Shown here piece by piece: positions 16,725 through 25,474 of a stretch of 30,700 nt of DNA. Below the pieces are notes generated by a model. That model made no database searches. It had not been told where the DNA came from and saw only the letters and a list, made by a program, of their open reading frames with translations. Positions within the stretch are counted from its first letter, which is position 1. Each line of letters opens with the position of its first letter. Where the stretch lies: the NCBI GenBank assembly GCA_905221605.1, contig CAJNDS010001167.1, positions 1-30,700 of the forward strand, in the 5' to 3' direction. Origin of the DNA: Symbiodinium natans (lineage: Eukaryota; Sar; Dinophyceae; Suessiales; Symbiodiniaceae). The position numbers and the translations under genes are program-made.

Positions 16725-18113
16725 TCAGTCCACGGACAGGTCCGGCTCGGTGTAGCTGTTGTAGGTGGTCGTCGGGAACCGTTGAACCGGATTCCATTCT
16801 TGGCGTCTTTGCCAGAGCTCTTCTTCGTCTGAAATGGTGCCTACGTCTTCGAAGAACGTGTGGCTGGAGAGCGGATGGTTGGGCTGCCGGTGGTCGTGCT
16901 CTGCGTGCAGTAGAGATGATACTAGTCGTTTGTGTTGACGTAGCCACTCTGTCAGATTGTCACGTAGAGGTTGCATGGGGATAGCGCAGGTGGAGCCGTT
17001 GAAGTCGAGGATGGTGTAGTCTGGGCCGAAGATTTCTCTTGTGAAGCGCCATTCTGCGTGTCTGGGGCTGAAAAACTTGAGGACGTGTATCATCATGTGG
17101 ATGTCGGCGCGTGAGAAGATATTGTTCTGCAAACAGGACTCGTTGTTCCTGGTTTGCCATTCCTGTAATTTGGTGTTGACGTAGAGGATGAGCTTGTGCA
17201 CCCCGAGGATTTCAGGAGGGAGGTACTGCTGGTACTCCTCAACCGTGTGCTGTCGGGTGATCGCCAAGATCGCATTCCACTCCATGTCATCTTGAAGTTG
17301 GCGTTCTAGGTGCGAGGGGCGTGGGTTGGCTTTCTGGATGAAGATGACGCGTCCATCATGTAGCGGTTTCGTGGTGGGGGCTGGCAGGTCTTCTAGGAAC
17401 AACTTGTCACCAATCTGGAAACCTTTTCTGGCCATTGTGGCTATGCGGACCGTGGTCTCGTACCACTGCGAGGCAATCAGAGCTGTGTTAGCTGATTCAT
17501 ACTTGGAGAAGACAATCTGGGCGATGTGGGGTAGGCACAGTGCCGCACCGGGATGTGGGTGGTCATCTCGAAGAGGTTTTTCAACGTAGTGACCTTTGAT
17601 GTGAGTCGGGATGCGGCGGATGATGCGCTGAATGTTGAGCTCATGCTTGGTTTTGTCACGTACCTCTTGGCCGAGAAATTTTGAAACCGGGGTCAGCATC
17701 TGATTTTCAGTTGGTAGTAGGCACACGAACGTGGCCGTCGTAGATGTGCTGGAGGAGATGTAGAGGTCCTGAAAGCCATGGAATATCATCATCATGTTCT
17801 TGAGCGCCTGGTAGGTGATGGCATTCTTGATATTGATGTGCCAGCCTTCGTATGCTTTGAAGTACGACGGGTCGATGACTTTGTGTAGGGGTGCCTTCTC
17901 CGTGTAGTACGCTGGGGCCGTGTGGTACGTGTCGTCGAGGTAGTTGTACCGTTGGTAAAAGGGTTCCATGCTGTAGTGTGGATCTCTGCGCAGATGCTCC
18001 ATTTCGAGTTCGTGCTCGTCCATGAAGATCACGTGGAGGGGACCGGTCAGGAAGTCCAGTATGTGGCTCCACATGTTGGGCTGGGGAAAGGGACGGGGTC
18101 GGGTTCGTGCCAA
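16725..18113 (-). CDS. 462-aa ORF, paralogue of the 439- and 468-aa ORFs
   Basis: The frame starts at 18113, but Met14 (codon 18074-18072) may be the real start. It is directly preceded by the leader CCCCGTCCCTTTCCCCAGCC, and from it the protein begins MWSHILDFLTGPLHVIFMDE, aligning well with the 468-aa ORF. It has an acidic C-terminal tail (DVGTISDEEELWQ). Residues 300-330 carry the second shared block. No catalytic motif recognised. A second, longer C tract lies 50-90 bp upstream. Confidence 0.75.
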   Translation of the reverse strand: MARTRPRPFPQPNMWSHILDFLTGPLHVIFMDEHELEMEHLRRDPHYSMEPFYQRYNYLDDTYHTAPAYYTEKAPLHKVIDPSYFKAYEGWHINIKNAITYQALKNMMMIFHGFQDLYISSSTSTTATFVCLLPTENQMLTPVSKFLGQEVRDKTKHELNIQRIIRRIPTHIKGHYVEKPLRDDHPHPGAALCLPHIAQIVFSKYESANTALIASQWYETTVRIATMARKGFQIGDKLFLEDLPAPTTKPLHDGRVIFIQKANPRPSHLERQLQDDMEWNAILAITRQHTVEEYQQYLPPEILGVHKLILYVNTKLQEWQTRNNESCLQNNIFSRADIHMMIHVLKFFSPRHAEWRFTREIFGPDYTILDFNGSTCAIPMQPLRDNLTEWLRQHKRLVSSLLHAEHDHRQPNHPLSSHTFFEDVGTISDEEELWQRRQEWNPVQRFPTTTYNSYTEPDLSVD

Positions 18114-18204
18114 AAAACTGTGGTCATGTTCTCATGCGTGATAGTGAAGGGATGAGGTCTGCCATGGGCAGGGGAGGGGGGGGGAAAGGGGACGGGGGAG
18201 GTGC
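18060..18204 (-). promoter_or_regulatory. Duplicated C-rich leader (CCCGTCCC(C)TTTCCCC) before the 462-aa ORF
   Basis: On the minus strand, CCCCCGTCCCCTTTCCCCC (18182-18201 region) and CCCCGTCCCTTTCCCC (18082-18098 region) are near-identical motifs about 100 bp apart. The upstream one runs into a ~35-base pyrimidine tract ending ...CCATGGCAGAC. Related tracts lie before the ORFs at 19363, 21783, 14841, 13334 and 3094. They could be promoter elements or pyrimidine tracts of (trans-)splice acceptors. The pattern is visible, the function is inferred. Confidence 0.45.
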
Positions 18205-18364
18205 TTAGGTCGGCATGGCTTCAACTCGCATCTTGCCAGTTAACGGCTTCTTTTGGATTCGCAAGAGGGACTGTATGGCGCAGGTGTGTGATGCTGTGTG
18301 CAGTGGCGATCAGGAAGATCACAATGTTCTCGGCAATCACATCGTCGATTTCCACGGCATGTTT

Positions 18365-19363
18365 CTACTTCACCGCCGGGTACATCTCGTCTTCTGAGAT
18401 TTGGGATCGTCGATCATCTTCTTCTTCAGGTGGTGGATGGTAGGGCATTGGTGAGTTGTGTGGGGTGTCCTTCTTGGGTTCTGAGGGTTGTGTAGTTGGA
18501 TCCGGCATTGCGCTATCCTCCTCGCGTCGGTGGATCGTGTAGTCGCCCTTGTACATGAAGCTTCTCTTGGTCTCCTTGTCGTAGTGCGTGTGATACTGCC
18601 AGCCGTTTTGGTGCCATGGGTGTTTCCAGAGCAGCTGGTGCTGGTGTGAATCTTCTTTGGCTTTTTTGCGTATCGCAGCGAGGCGAACGGCAAAGGGATG
18701 GGAATGAAGGGCTTGGGCGAAAGTGTGATATGTTGTGTCATTCCACTGGGTGTGGGCCTTCCACTCTGTGTACTTTTCCGGGTCTTCGATGGCCTCCCAC
18801 GTCGTCAGAACGGGTTGGCCCGCGGGCCAGTCCGCGGCCACATAGGTGTGTGGATCGAGGTGTGCGAGGGAGATATCCTGGAGAAGGTCCGAGGTGATGC
18901 CGTCGAACTCGGGGTGCAAGCGCGGGTCGTCCGGTTGGTACTGTTGTCGTCTTTTCTTGGTTGCTTGTGGTGGTTCGTCTTGATGAGGTAGGTGTGCGGG
19001 TTGTGGTGTGGGCATGGAGATCTTGTCGAGGTGGTAGCCGAAGTTCTTGTGCCAATCTTGCAGGTGTCCCCAGATTGAGAGCGCCTCGCTGGTGGGGATC
19101 ATGATGGGCGTGAAGGGATGGGGTGAGTTGCCGATTTTGGTGAGTTGTTCAAGTAGAAGTTGGGCGGTGTACCAGCGGATGGGGATGTGGATGTCGGGGA
19201 GTTCCAAGTAATCCTGATCGTACGCGGCCTGCACTGCCTTGTTGAACGCCGTCTGGGTCAACCAACTCATGAGGTGGGGCGATCGGGGAAAGGTGAATGG
19301 GTGATGGTGCGAGTGTGGTTGATCTGAAAATGGTTTGGCTTCCGCAGTGTCACGCAATCTCAC
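18365..19363 (-). CDS. 332-aa ORF with a WW-like Trp/Tyr segment (unknown)
   Basis: The frame opens at 19363. Met32 (19270-19268) is the more likely start, because it follows a leader CACCTTTCCCCGATCGCCCC and begins an ordered sequence (MSWLTQTAFNKAVQAAYDQD). Residues ~235-265 contain LLWKHPWHQNGWQYHTHYD followed by KETKRSFMYKG, reminiscent of a WW or small beta-sheet domain. This is weak evidence. The C-terminal 60 residues are Pro-rich and acidic (PPPEEEDDRRSQISEDE), probably disordered. No catalytic motif. Confidence 0.7.
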   Translation of the reverse strand: MRLRDTAEAKPFSDQPHSHHHPFTFPRSPHLMSWLTQTAFNKAVQAAYDQDYLELPDIHIPIRWYTAQLLLEQLTKIGNSPHPFTPIMIPTSEALSIWGHLQDWHKNFGYHLDKISMPTPQPAHLPHQDEPPQATKKRRQQYQPDDPRLHPEFDGITSDLLQDISLAHLDPHTYVAADWPAGQPVLTTWEAIEDPEKYTEWKAHTQWNDTTYHTFAQALHSHPFAVRLAAIRKKAKEDSHQHQLLWKHPWHQNGWQYHTHYDKETKRSFMYKGDYTIHRREEDSAMPDPTTQPSEPKKDTPHNSPMPYHPPPEEEDDRRSQISEDEMYPAVK

Positions 19364-19614
19364 TCATGCTAGTGCCTACTGTCCCTACAGGTCCTGTCAA
19401 CTTTCAATCGAGTCAAAAACTCAGTGTGCGGATTGACATGGTGCATGCACTTCAGACCTCTCCGCGGAGCAGGTTTTGTGCTTATGATGCCGGCAGACAT
19501 GTTGCGCTTGCCGAATCTCCGTCCGGCAGCGCCATCTCAAGACACACTTCGTCTTAAGGAATTGCATATACCACCCTACGTCAGAGAACTCCGCTAATCT
19601 CACTATCATCATCG

Positions 19615-20580
19615 TCAACTTCCGATGGCTCGATTCATGCATCTCCGGCATAGGTGGACTGTGTGCGTGCCTTCTTTGGCACACCATCCCCCGCACGCGC
19701 AGTACAGTCGGCATCCGTAGTGCTGCCAGGTGGGATGACTCTGGACACGGGGCATGGGTTTGGGGCTGGGTCTGGGAGTGGGGTCCGTGGGCGCTGGTGG
19801 TGCGGGTCTGGGGTCATTGTCTCCTCGGTGCGATGATGCCGGATGTCTGGTCGACTGAGAATCATGTCGTGCCGGTCCCGGTGCCGTCGATGACGAGGCG
19901 CGCGATGTTCTTGGAGACTTGGGTTTAGCTTTGACTGCGATGGTCTTGGTGACGACTAGTTGGTTTTCTGCTTGCTGGAGGTCCTCAAAGGTGCGGCGGT
20001 AGTTCTTGATGCTGTCCACGGTGTCGTCTTCCAGGATCTTGTACATGCCGTTTTCAGTGATCTGCTGTCTGTCCATCATGTCGATGAACTCGTAGACGGT
20101 GCAACCCGGGCGCTTTGTTGGAACTGCCAGCGAAATGGGTGTGAACCAGTTCAGCGCTTCGGAACTGCGTATCACGGTGTCACCCTTGGCGTCCTGAAAG
20201 CTCTTGAGGAGGGTTCTGAACAGGTCAGCTTGGTGCACGTGTTCACGTAATTTGAGTGCGGTAGAGTTGATGTCGAAGATCTTCTGTATCGCGTTCATAG
20301 TGATGGAATGGTCAAAGAGGAGGTTGGAGAGGTCCCCGACGCTGATGTCCTCCATAAGTTGGATGACCTGGGTCTTTGCCGTGGAAACTGCACTTTGTAG
20401 CGCCAGTTTTTGCTGGCTGAGAGGCTCTGGTTGAGGCGGATTCTCCGTTCGATGTCGTCGAGGTGGGTCTCTTGAGTCCATGGCCGGCCTTGTTGCTCTG
20501 GTAGTGCAGGGACTTCGTCTGCAGGACCGCGATCTGTTTCGCCGGGGACGTTCATCTCCGTGGTGGTCGTGCTTCACCAT
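19615..20580 (-). CDS. ~320-aa ORF with a C-terminal Cys cluster (zinc-finger type), 5' frame break
   Basis: The C-terminus has YGCRLYCACGGWCAKEG followed by HLCRRCMNR: Cys290, 294, 296, 300, 311 and 314, a plausible zinc-binding module. Residues ~55-215 are helical. The visible start (20580) gives an Arg-rich N-terminus, but an ATG at 20555 in another frame gives a more natural one (MNVPGETDRGPADEVPALPE). That frame meets the main one at an A5 run (about 20408-20412). A sixth A would fuse them seamlessly. So the annotated N-terminus is probably wrong and this copy, or the assembly, lacks one base. Confidence 0.7.
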   Translation of the reverse strand: MVKHDHHGDERPRRNRSRSCRRSPCTTRATRPAMDSRDPPRRHRTENPPQPEPLSQQKLALQSAVSTAKTQVIQLMEDISVGDLSNLLFDHSITMNAIQKIFDINSTALKLREHVHQADLFRTLLKSFQDAKGDTVIRSSEALNWFTPISLAVPTKRPGCTVYEFIDMMDRQQITENGMYKILEDDTVDSIKNYRRTFEDLQQAENQLVVTKTIAVKAKPKSPRTSRASSSTAPGPARHDSQSTRHPASSHRGDNDPRPAPPAPTDPTPRPSPKPMPRVQSHPTWQHYGCRLYCACGGWCAKEGTHTVHLCRRCMNRAIGS

Positions 20581-20861
20581 GACTGAGGTGGATGAGCGAT
20601 GGAAACGTTACTCGATCCAAACAATCTGTCATGTTTCAGGATAGTCAGCTGCACAGTACGTGAGTTTCCATATGCAATCAACGTCAAGGGGTTCCGTCAC
20701 AAAGGGATGGGGGTAAGATGAAGTTTATCATGAAACATGAAGGTGCGGGACTCGCGCTTGGTCTCGGTTCTTTTGCTCACTCCAAGCCAAGCGTCGGATG
20801 TAGGTGAGATAGAACGGGAATCGTTTTTGGTGAAAACAAAATTGACCAAAGCGTAACAATG

Positions 20862-21008
20862 TTACTGGATGCTGTGGCGGTGCTGTTGAGGCCAGTTATC
20901 ATCCAACTTTGCGTTCTGCACGACGTCGTTGAGTGGACAGATGAACTGCGCCGGTTCCGGGTTCCGATTCTTGAGGTCATGGATCTTGAAGATGCTGTAG
21001 AGGATCAT
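20862..21008 (-). CDS. 48-aa ORF overlapping the end of the coiled-coil ORF
   Basis: The ATG at 21008-21006 lies 32 bp before the end of the 268-aa frame, in a different frame. The peptide (MILYSIFKIHDLKNRNPEPA) looks ordered, while the 268-aa frame there ends in a low-complexity tail. Either this is a short overlapping gene, or it is the true C-terminus of the coiled-coil protein after a one-base shift. The larger frame opens at 21296, but its early residues are a shadow of the coiled coil. Confidence 0.45.
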   Translation of the reverse strand: MILYSIFKIHDLKNRNPEPAQFICPLNDVVQNAKLDDNWPQQHRHSIQ

Positions 21009-21783
21009 CTCTTTCGAGCGGGGCCCTGGAGTTTGATCTGTACTGTCCAATGGGTGCCTGTCTGGAGGATGTCGCTGAGCCGGTTGGGGATCGAAGGCAC
21101 CTGCACAGGTACTTGATGCTTTGGTCGTGTCGAGAAAGGAGCTGGTCGATGGTGTCCAAGCGAGTTCTTGTCTCGTCCAAGCTTGCGTAGATGGTGGTGT
21201 GGGATGTTGGATGAGGGTCCTGCGGGATGGTGGTATGGAGGCGGAGTCTGTCTCGTAGTTCTTGTAGTTGTTGGCGAGTTTGATGTCCAAGAGCATCTAG
21301 TCGTCCTCCTAGTTCCTGTAGTCGTCGGGCTTGGAGGGTTTGATCACGTTTGATATCGTTGAGCTGTAGGTGAAGATCGCGGATGGAACCTTTGTGTCGG
21401 CTGATGTCGTTGGAGGTGGAGGCTCTTGATGAGTCCGCCCTGTACGCCGCTCGTTTGACGTCCAGGAGTTCTTCTAATACTGATTGGCTGCAGGTGCGCT
21501 CGTAGACGAAAGCGAGCTCTTGTTCCAGCTGGGAGACAGTCTGGTCGAGGGTCCGGATCTTCTCTGCTTGCGAGGATACTGTGTCTATGAGGAGCTTCAC
21601 CGCGTCGTCCGTGGTCTGGTGGATCGGATCGTTGGGGTTGGCGATCTCATCTGGGATCTCGGAGGCTGTCTGCATTCTCTCCGGCTGGTTGTTGGGATGT
21701 TGCTGGCTTGCTGGCTGAGGATCCGGAATGGTCTGCTCCTCGTGCATCTTGTTGGTCGGCATGGTGAAGAATTGGATGATCAA
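20977..21783 (-). CDS. 268-aa coiled-coil ORF downstream of the reverse transcriptase
   Basis: Residues ~45-185 show heptad-like spacing of Leu and Ile with many Glu, Gln, Arg and Asp (SSQAEKIRTLDQTVSQLEQE, LQELGGRLDALGHQTRQQLQ). This is a strong long coiled coil, suggesting a multimerising structural or nucleoprotein component. A coiled-coil ORF accompanies the reverse transcriptase in rotifer PLE-derived elements, so a similar role is possible. The start may be Met1 or Met8. The C-terminal tail after residue ~225 probably changes frame. The leader ~85-110 bp upstream contains CCCCTACCCTTTCCC. Confidence 0.75.
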   Translation of the reverse strand: MIIQFFTMPTNKMHEEQTIPDPQPASQQHPNNQPERMQTASEIPDEIANPNDPIHQTTDDAVKLLIDTVSSQAEKIRTLDQTVSQLEQELAFVYERTCSQSVLEELLDVKRAAYRADSSRASTSNDISRHKGSIRDLHLQLNDIKRDQTLQARRLQELGGRLDALGHQTRQQLQELRDRLRLHTTIPQDPHPTSHTTIYASLDETRTRLDTIDQLLSRHDQSIKYLCRCLRSPTGSATSSRQAPIGQYRSNSRAPLERDDPLQHLQDP

Positions 21784-22051
21784 CTTGCTGGTCTATCAGC
21801 CGGGCAACTTCTTTTATGCTACGTCTGTCACTGCGTCAGCCACTGAAGAGAAGCGCTCTGGGTGGGTGCGGGAAAGGGTAGGGGCGGACTTCACATGATT
21901 GCATGATGTGCATGGTCAAAATCACACTTCACTGCGGGACACGGGGCTTGGGGAGGAAAGGTTTGGGGACCTCAACGACTGCAATCCGTCACTGCGCATC
22001 ATGGGCACTTGCTGGCGGTCTTTGATATTGATTTTGCTGTGGTACTTCGAG

Positions 22052-24703
22052 TCATCTATGCACAAACGTCAGCATGTCTGGGTCGTGGGCTTGGTAGAGG
22101 GCGCGAAGTTCTCGGAGTTGTTGTAGACGAACCGGCTCGGGGTACGCTATCTTTGAGATCATGTGGCGTCTCGTTCGGTATGCACTGGCACGGTGGACCA
22201 TAGGTGTGGATCCCCGTGGCGAAAGGATCTGGTGTGTCTGTGAGGGGAGAATGAGGCGAACTTCTTTGCGTCGTAGGTTGATGTTGCATCCGAGGTAGTT
22301 GGCTTCTTCTTGTTCTTCCAACAATATGGGCGGGCCGTAGAACTCTGTTTGGAGAAACTCGATCCAAGGGCTCGTGTAAGCCCAACTTTGTGGCAGGATG
22401 CAAATGCGGTCGTCAACATATCTCTTGGCGAAGCGGTCGAGAATTGCGCATGATGCCAAGGCTATGCGATATGTCTCATGCCATTGATGTTCTTCGACAC
22501 AACAGACCATGTGGCACAACACCGGTGACATTGGGTGTCCCATTGGGCTACCTCTGGTCTGCTTGTATACTTGTTGCTGGGAGGTGAAGTAGCTGCACTT
22601 CAGGACGTACTGAGTGATCTCCCAGATGTCGTGCATGTAGATGGTGCGTCGACCATGGTTGATCTGCTTGTACTTCCCATTGAACGTTCTGGCCGTCCTA
22701 AGCGTCTTTTTGGGGTCGTAGGTGATGGAGACGTCCTGCCATGTGTCAAAGCCGTGCTGGGAGTTGGCGAAGTACTTGTGCATGGTGATCATGAGGGCTT
22801 GGAGGATACGTTCCTGTGGGACACTGGTGAAGAAGCCCGCGAGGTCCGCGATCTGCATGTGCATGTCCGCGTTGTTGTAGTTCATGAAGGTGTGAAGTTC
22901 CTTGAAGATCTTGTAGGAGTTGTCCTGTTGCAGCGCTTGGGGGAAAGAGATGTACATGATGTTGGTGATGACCTTGGCGACCGTGGAGAAGAGCTTCTTG
23001 GCGAAGTGCTGGGCAAACGAGACAATGGGCCGCGACTTGATGAAGCCCTTCTTGCGCTTGGGGAAGATGTAGGACACCGGGACTTTGTCCTTGCGGTTTG
23101 GGTTGATGCCCCAGGCGTATCTTGTCTTGATGTTTTGGGGAAGTTGGTGCCACGCGTTGTGCGCCGCTGTGGTCGGGGTGATGTTGATCTTGGTGAAGAC
23201 TTCAGGGTCGCCGTACATCTTGTCCATGAGCTGTTGGAAGTGGAGGGGGCAGTACGCTAGCATCTTGTGGGGATGGTGGTCCTCGCACGCGATGATGTAG
23301 TCGCTGTACTGGGTTTTGAGGCTTTTGACCATGTGGTGGTTCACGTGTTGCTCCTTCACGTTGTGGCTGAGCTGTGCCGCCGGGGCAAGGGCGAGCTGCA
23401 CGGCCTCCCTGGATGGGATGGAGAGTCCATTGCGTCTGCACCATTTTCGAACATCTTCCGTCGTCTGCGAAATCCAAGTATCTGGTTCCGGGAAGGTACC
23501 CGTCTTGGATGAGTAAGTGACGATGTGGTGTAGAGGGTCTTCTGGTGATGCGTGTGCGGTCTGAAGGTCGATGACTTGATGTTCACTGAGTTCCTGTGTA
23601 GGGTTGGGGCATGTGCATCTTCTCGTAAGTTTTGGTCCAAAACACATTCGCTGCCAGTTGTGGCACTGGGCCTCGATGCTGGATCCTGGTTTGGCTACCA
23701 CCGTGGTCTTCGGGATTTTTAGTGGACATAGTTCGTGGTAGTGGCTCGCGATGATGGCGCGTAGAACTTCTCGGAGATGGCGTTGGCATTCTTCCATAGG
23801 TGGCAGCAAACTGGTGACGAGGGGTCTTATGTTAGGGGTCTCCATATGTCTCTTGTCCAGTGCCTTGACCAATGCTGCTTTGCAGAACTCCTTGTATGGG
23901 GATTCAAGGATGTTGGTCATTCGTAGTAGTGTGTATATGTTCTCGGCCGGGAAGTTGCTGCTCATCAACGTTCTGGTGGTTTTCCATCGCAGAGCCGTGG
24001 TGGAGCACAGGGCGGTGAGGAGGCCCCACATGCGCGTTTTGGTGTCTATCTGTACCTTGACGGCTCGCCAAGGTCTGGTTTTCCTGCCTAGGTGTCGATG
24101 TAGTCGGGCACGTAGTTTGGTTGCCAGCACGTTGACGTCACAAATGGTCTTGGGTTGGAAGGTGTGGCCTGTGTCTTCTTTGAAGTGTTTGTAGATGAAG
24201 GGGGCGTTGAGGGAGGGTTGGAGGTCCGCGATGTCTGCCTGCTCAATCATGTGCAACTCTGCCACATCGTCAACGCTGCGGACTTTGATCGGAACGAACT
24301 CCCAATATGTGTTGGTGGTGTGCCAGTAGTGTATGGCTGGTTCTGCGTTGACCAGTTTTTGAGCGGCGAGTGCGTTGTGCTTTCTGCGTCGGTTGTCTTC
24401 TCTGACTGTGACTTTCGTGGAGGTGCTGCCAATATAGAGGTGCTCAAACATGCGTCCGTGGTCGACTCTCCAGTACACTGCGTTAGGCTGATTGAAAAAT
24501 TCGAATGTGTAGAGCTCCGGGGTGATACGGTGAAACTGCTTGAGGCGTACCAGCCTGCGTCGATCTACTTGGCGTCGAGGAAAATGGCAAAGAGCGGTGA
24601 GCCAAAACTTGCCGTAGAGCCAAGTGGAGTATCTGTGTAAGAAAGGTATGCGGTGAAATCTGTATTGGACCACGCTCTTCGCGATGTCCATGCACTTCAC
24701 CAT
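22052..24703 (-). CDS. GIY-YIG/reverse transcriptase fusion of the Penelope-like type, intact
   Basis: 883 residues. Residues ~75-167 form a GIY-YIG-like module: AVYW, YIG at 90-92, Arg in VREDNRRRKH, then IE (153-154) and LN (165-166). Residues 347-365 hold a Cys cluster ending in CTC. An element resembling the PLE pre-core region follows (IIACEDHHPHKML; the usual DKG is not conserved). The RT core has FPKRKKGFIKSRPIVSF (547-563), motif A with Asp620 (IADLAGFFTSV), motif B QTRGSPMGHPMSPVLC (715-730), motif C RYVDDR (761-766; catalytic Asp764-Asp765) and NYLGCNI (802-808). The endonuclease before RT is the permuted order of Naiad/Chlamys-type PLEs. It would nick the target and prime cDNA synthesis. 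The frame is uninterrupted and the start follows the 570-aa stop by 60 bp. Confidence 0.9.
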   Translation of the reverse strand: MVKCMDIAKSVVQYRFHRIPFLHRYSTWLYGKFWLTALCHFPRRQVDRRRLVRLKQFHRITPELYTFEFFNQPNAVYWRVDHGRMFEHLYIGSTSTKVTVREDNRRRKHNALAAQKLVNAEPAIHYWHTTNTYWEFVPIKVRSVDDVAELHMIEQADIADLQPSLNAPFIYKHFKEDTGHTFQPKTICDVNVLATKLRARLHRHLGRKTRPWRAVKVQIDTKTRMWGLLTALCSTTALRWKTTRTLMSSNFPAENIYTLLRMTNILESPYKEFCKAALVKALDKRHMETPNIRPLVTSLLPPMEECQRHLREVLRAIIASHYHELCPLKIPKTTVVAKPGSSIEAQCHNWQRMCFGPKLTRRCTCPNPTQELSEHQVIDLQTAHASPEDPLHHIVTYSSKTGTFPEPDTWISQTTEDVRKWCRRNGLSIPSREAVQLALAPAAQLSHNVKEQHVNHHMVKSLKTQYSDYIIACEDHHPHKMLAYCPLHFQQLMDKMYGDPEVFTKINITPTTAAHNAWHQLPQNIKTRYAWGINPNRKDKVPVSYIFPKRKKGFIKSRPIVSFAQHFAKKLFSTVAKVITNIMYISFPQALQQDNSYKIFKELHTFMNYNNADMHMQIADLAGFFTSVPQERILQALMITMHKYFANSQHGFDTWQDVSITYDPKKTLRTARTFNGKYKQINHGRRTIYMHDIWEITQYVLKCSYFTSQQQVYKQTRGSPMGHPMSPVLCHMVCCVEEHQWHETYRIALASCAILDRFAKRYVDDRICILPQSWAYTSPWIEFLQTEFYGPPILLEEQEEANYLGCNINLRRKEVRLILPSQTHQILSPRGSTPMVHRASAYRTRRHMISKIAYPEPVRLQQLRELRALYQAHDPDMLTFVHR

Positions 24704-25474
24704 GGAAGAGTGTATGCGGTTGAGTCGTCTGGAGGGTTGCTGCGTTGTGAGTAGGGTACCTAGTCAATGTAGGTATGAAGCGAGGCCTGCTACCACGATA
24801 GCGACTGCTGCCGTCCCTGCTGTGTTGGTGAGCTTGGGAAGTGACCAGGCCTTCACCATGTCCTGGTATGCCTGATCTTTTGGATGCGCCTCCGCATACA
24901 CCGTGAGTCTCTTGGCAATTTCTTTCTGGGCCTGTAGTTTAGGCCCAGACATCTTGAGGGTGGAGATCCAGGTTGTTGCTGACGGGGCCGCGTATCTTGA
25001 TAGCGAGCTGGTGAGTTCATGTACTTGTCGGATCTTGTCCATTTTGGCCTTGTCACCTGGTTCTCGCTTCGGAGCTATGCCGCTAAGATACTGGATGAGT
25101 TCTTCGTCGTCGAATGCGTTGACGATGTCGAGGAGGACTTTGTTTTGTCTGCCGCCTGGTGATTCGAACGGGCGGCTGGATGCTGGTTCACCTGTAACCG
25201 GAGATCTTGGGCTGGGCTGGTAGGAGGGTGTGGTGATGCCTCCAATGAGGTTGGGGTCCAGCTCGTCTTCCACGGTAGGCGGGTGGGGGTGAAGTGGGGG
25301 AGGGGGTTGAGGTGCTTGTTCGGCCGCTTCGGATGCTATCGGTTGCGATACTTGGGCGTCGTCGGCGTCGATAACCTGCACAAGGTCGTGGGTGTTGTCC
25401 TGAGCGCACGGATCTCGGTGTGGATGTGGTTGTTTACCGGATGATGGTGAAGTCTTGCTGGTGCCTGTTTCGAA
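23383..25474 (-). repeat. Right copy of the ~23.4-kb element's long direct repeat
   Basis: Partner of 1-2092. On the right it stops abruptly at 25474, inside the coding sequence of the 570-aa ORF, where host exon sequence begins. In the element's reading direction this is a 5' truncation of the upstream tandem copy, the usual outcome of incomplete target-primed reverse transcription. The leftward continuation (23382 down to 22052) completes the reverse transcriptase gene, which the left copy cannot show because the window ends. Confidence 0.95.
24764..25474 (-). pseudogene. 5'-truncated copy of the 570-aa ORF at the host junction
   Basis: Matches the C-terminal ~235 codons of the ORF at 1382-3094, including the hydrophobic tail and TGA stop at 24766-24764. 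The first ~335 codons are missing because host sequence begins at 25475. Differences from the full copy include Thr to Ala and Val to Ala changes in the acidic VQVIDADD region. The frame remains open into the host exon by chance. Confidence 0.85.

Larger units (their letters stand above)
1..25474 (-). mobile_element. Giant multigene Penelope-like retroelement, tandem copies
   Basis: The stretch holds one complete 23.38-kb unit plus a partial second copy. All convincing ORFs are on the minus strand, with spacers of 60-600 bp. The only enzyme I can name with confidence is a GIY-YIG/reverse transcriptase fusion. The plus strand is G/T-rich through the unit and turns A/C-rich at 25475, marking the boundary to host DNA. 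I see no integrase, protease, tyrosine recombinase, DNA polymerase or packaging ATPase, so LTR, DIRS and Maverick classes are not supported. The unit is many times longer than typical PLEs. The nearest described analogues I know are the giant PLE-derived Terminons of rotifers, but the gene content here differs. Natural ends are unknown; the CA-flanked repeats at 9318-11967 are the best candidates. Confidence 0.75.

Noticed and set aside
22535-23260. 241-aa plus-strand ORF
   Set aside because: Antisense shadow of the reverse transcriptase core.
1-25474. Circular plasmid or organelle genome assembled past its origin
   Set aside because: The two ends of the repeat differ by about 1%, and the right copy joins host exon sequence. 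Identical overlaps would be expected from one circle.
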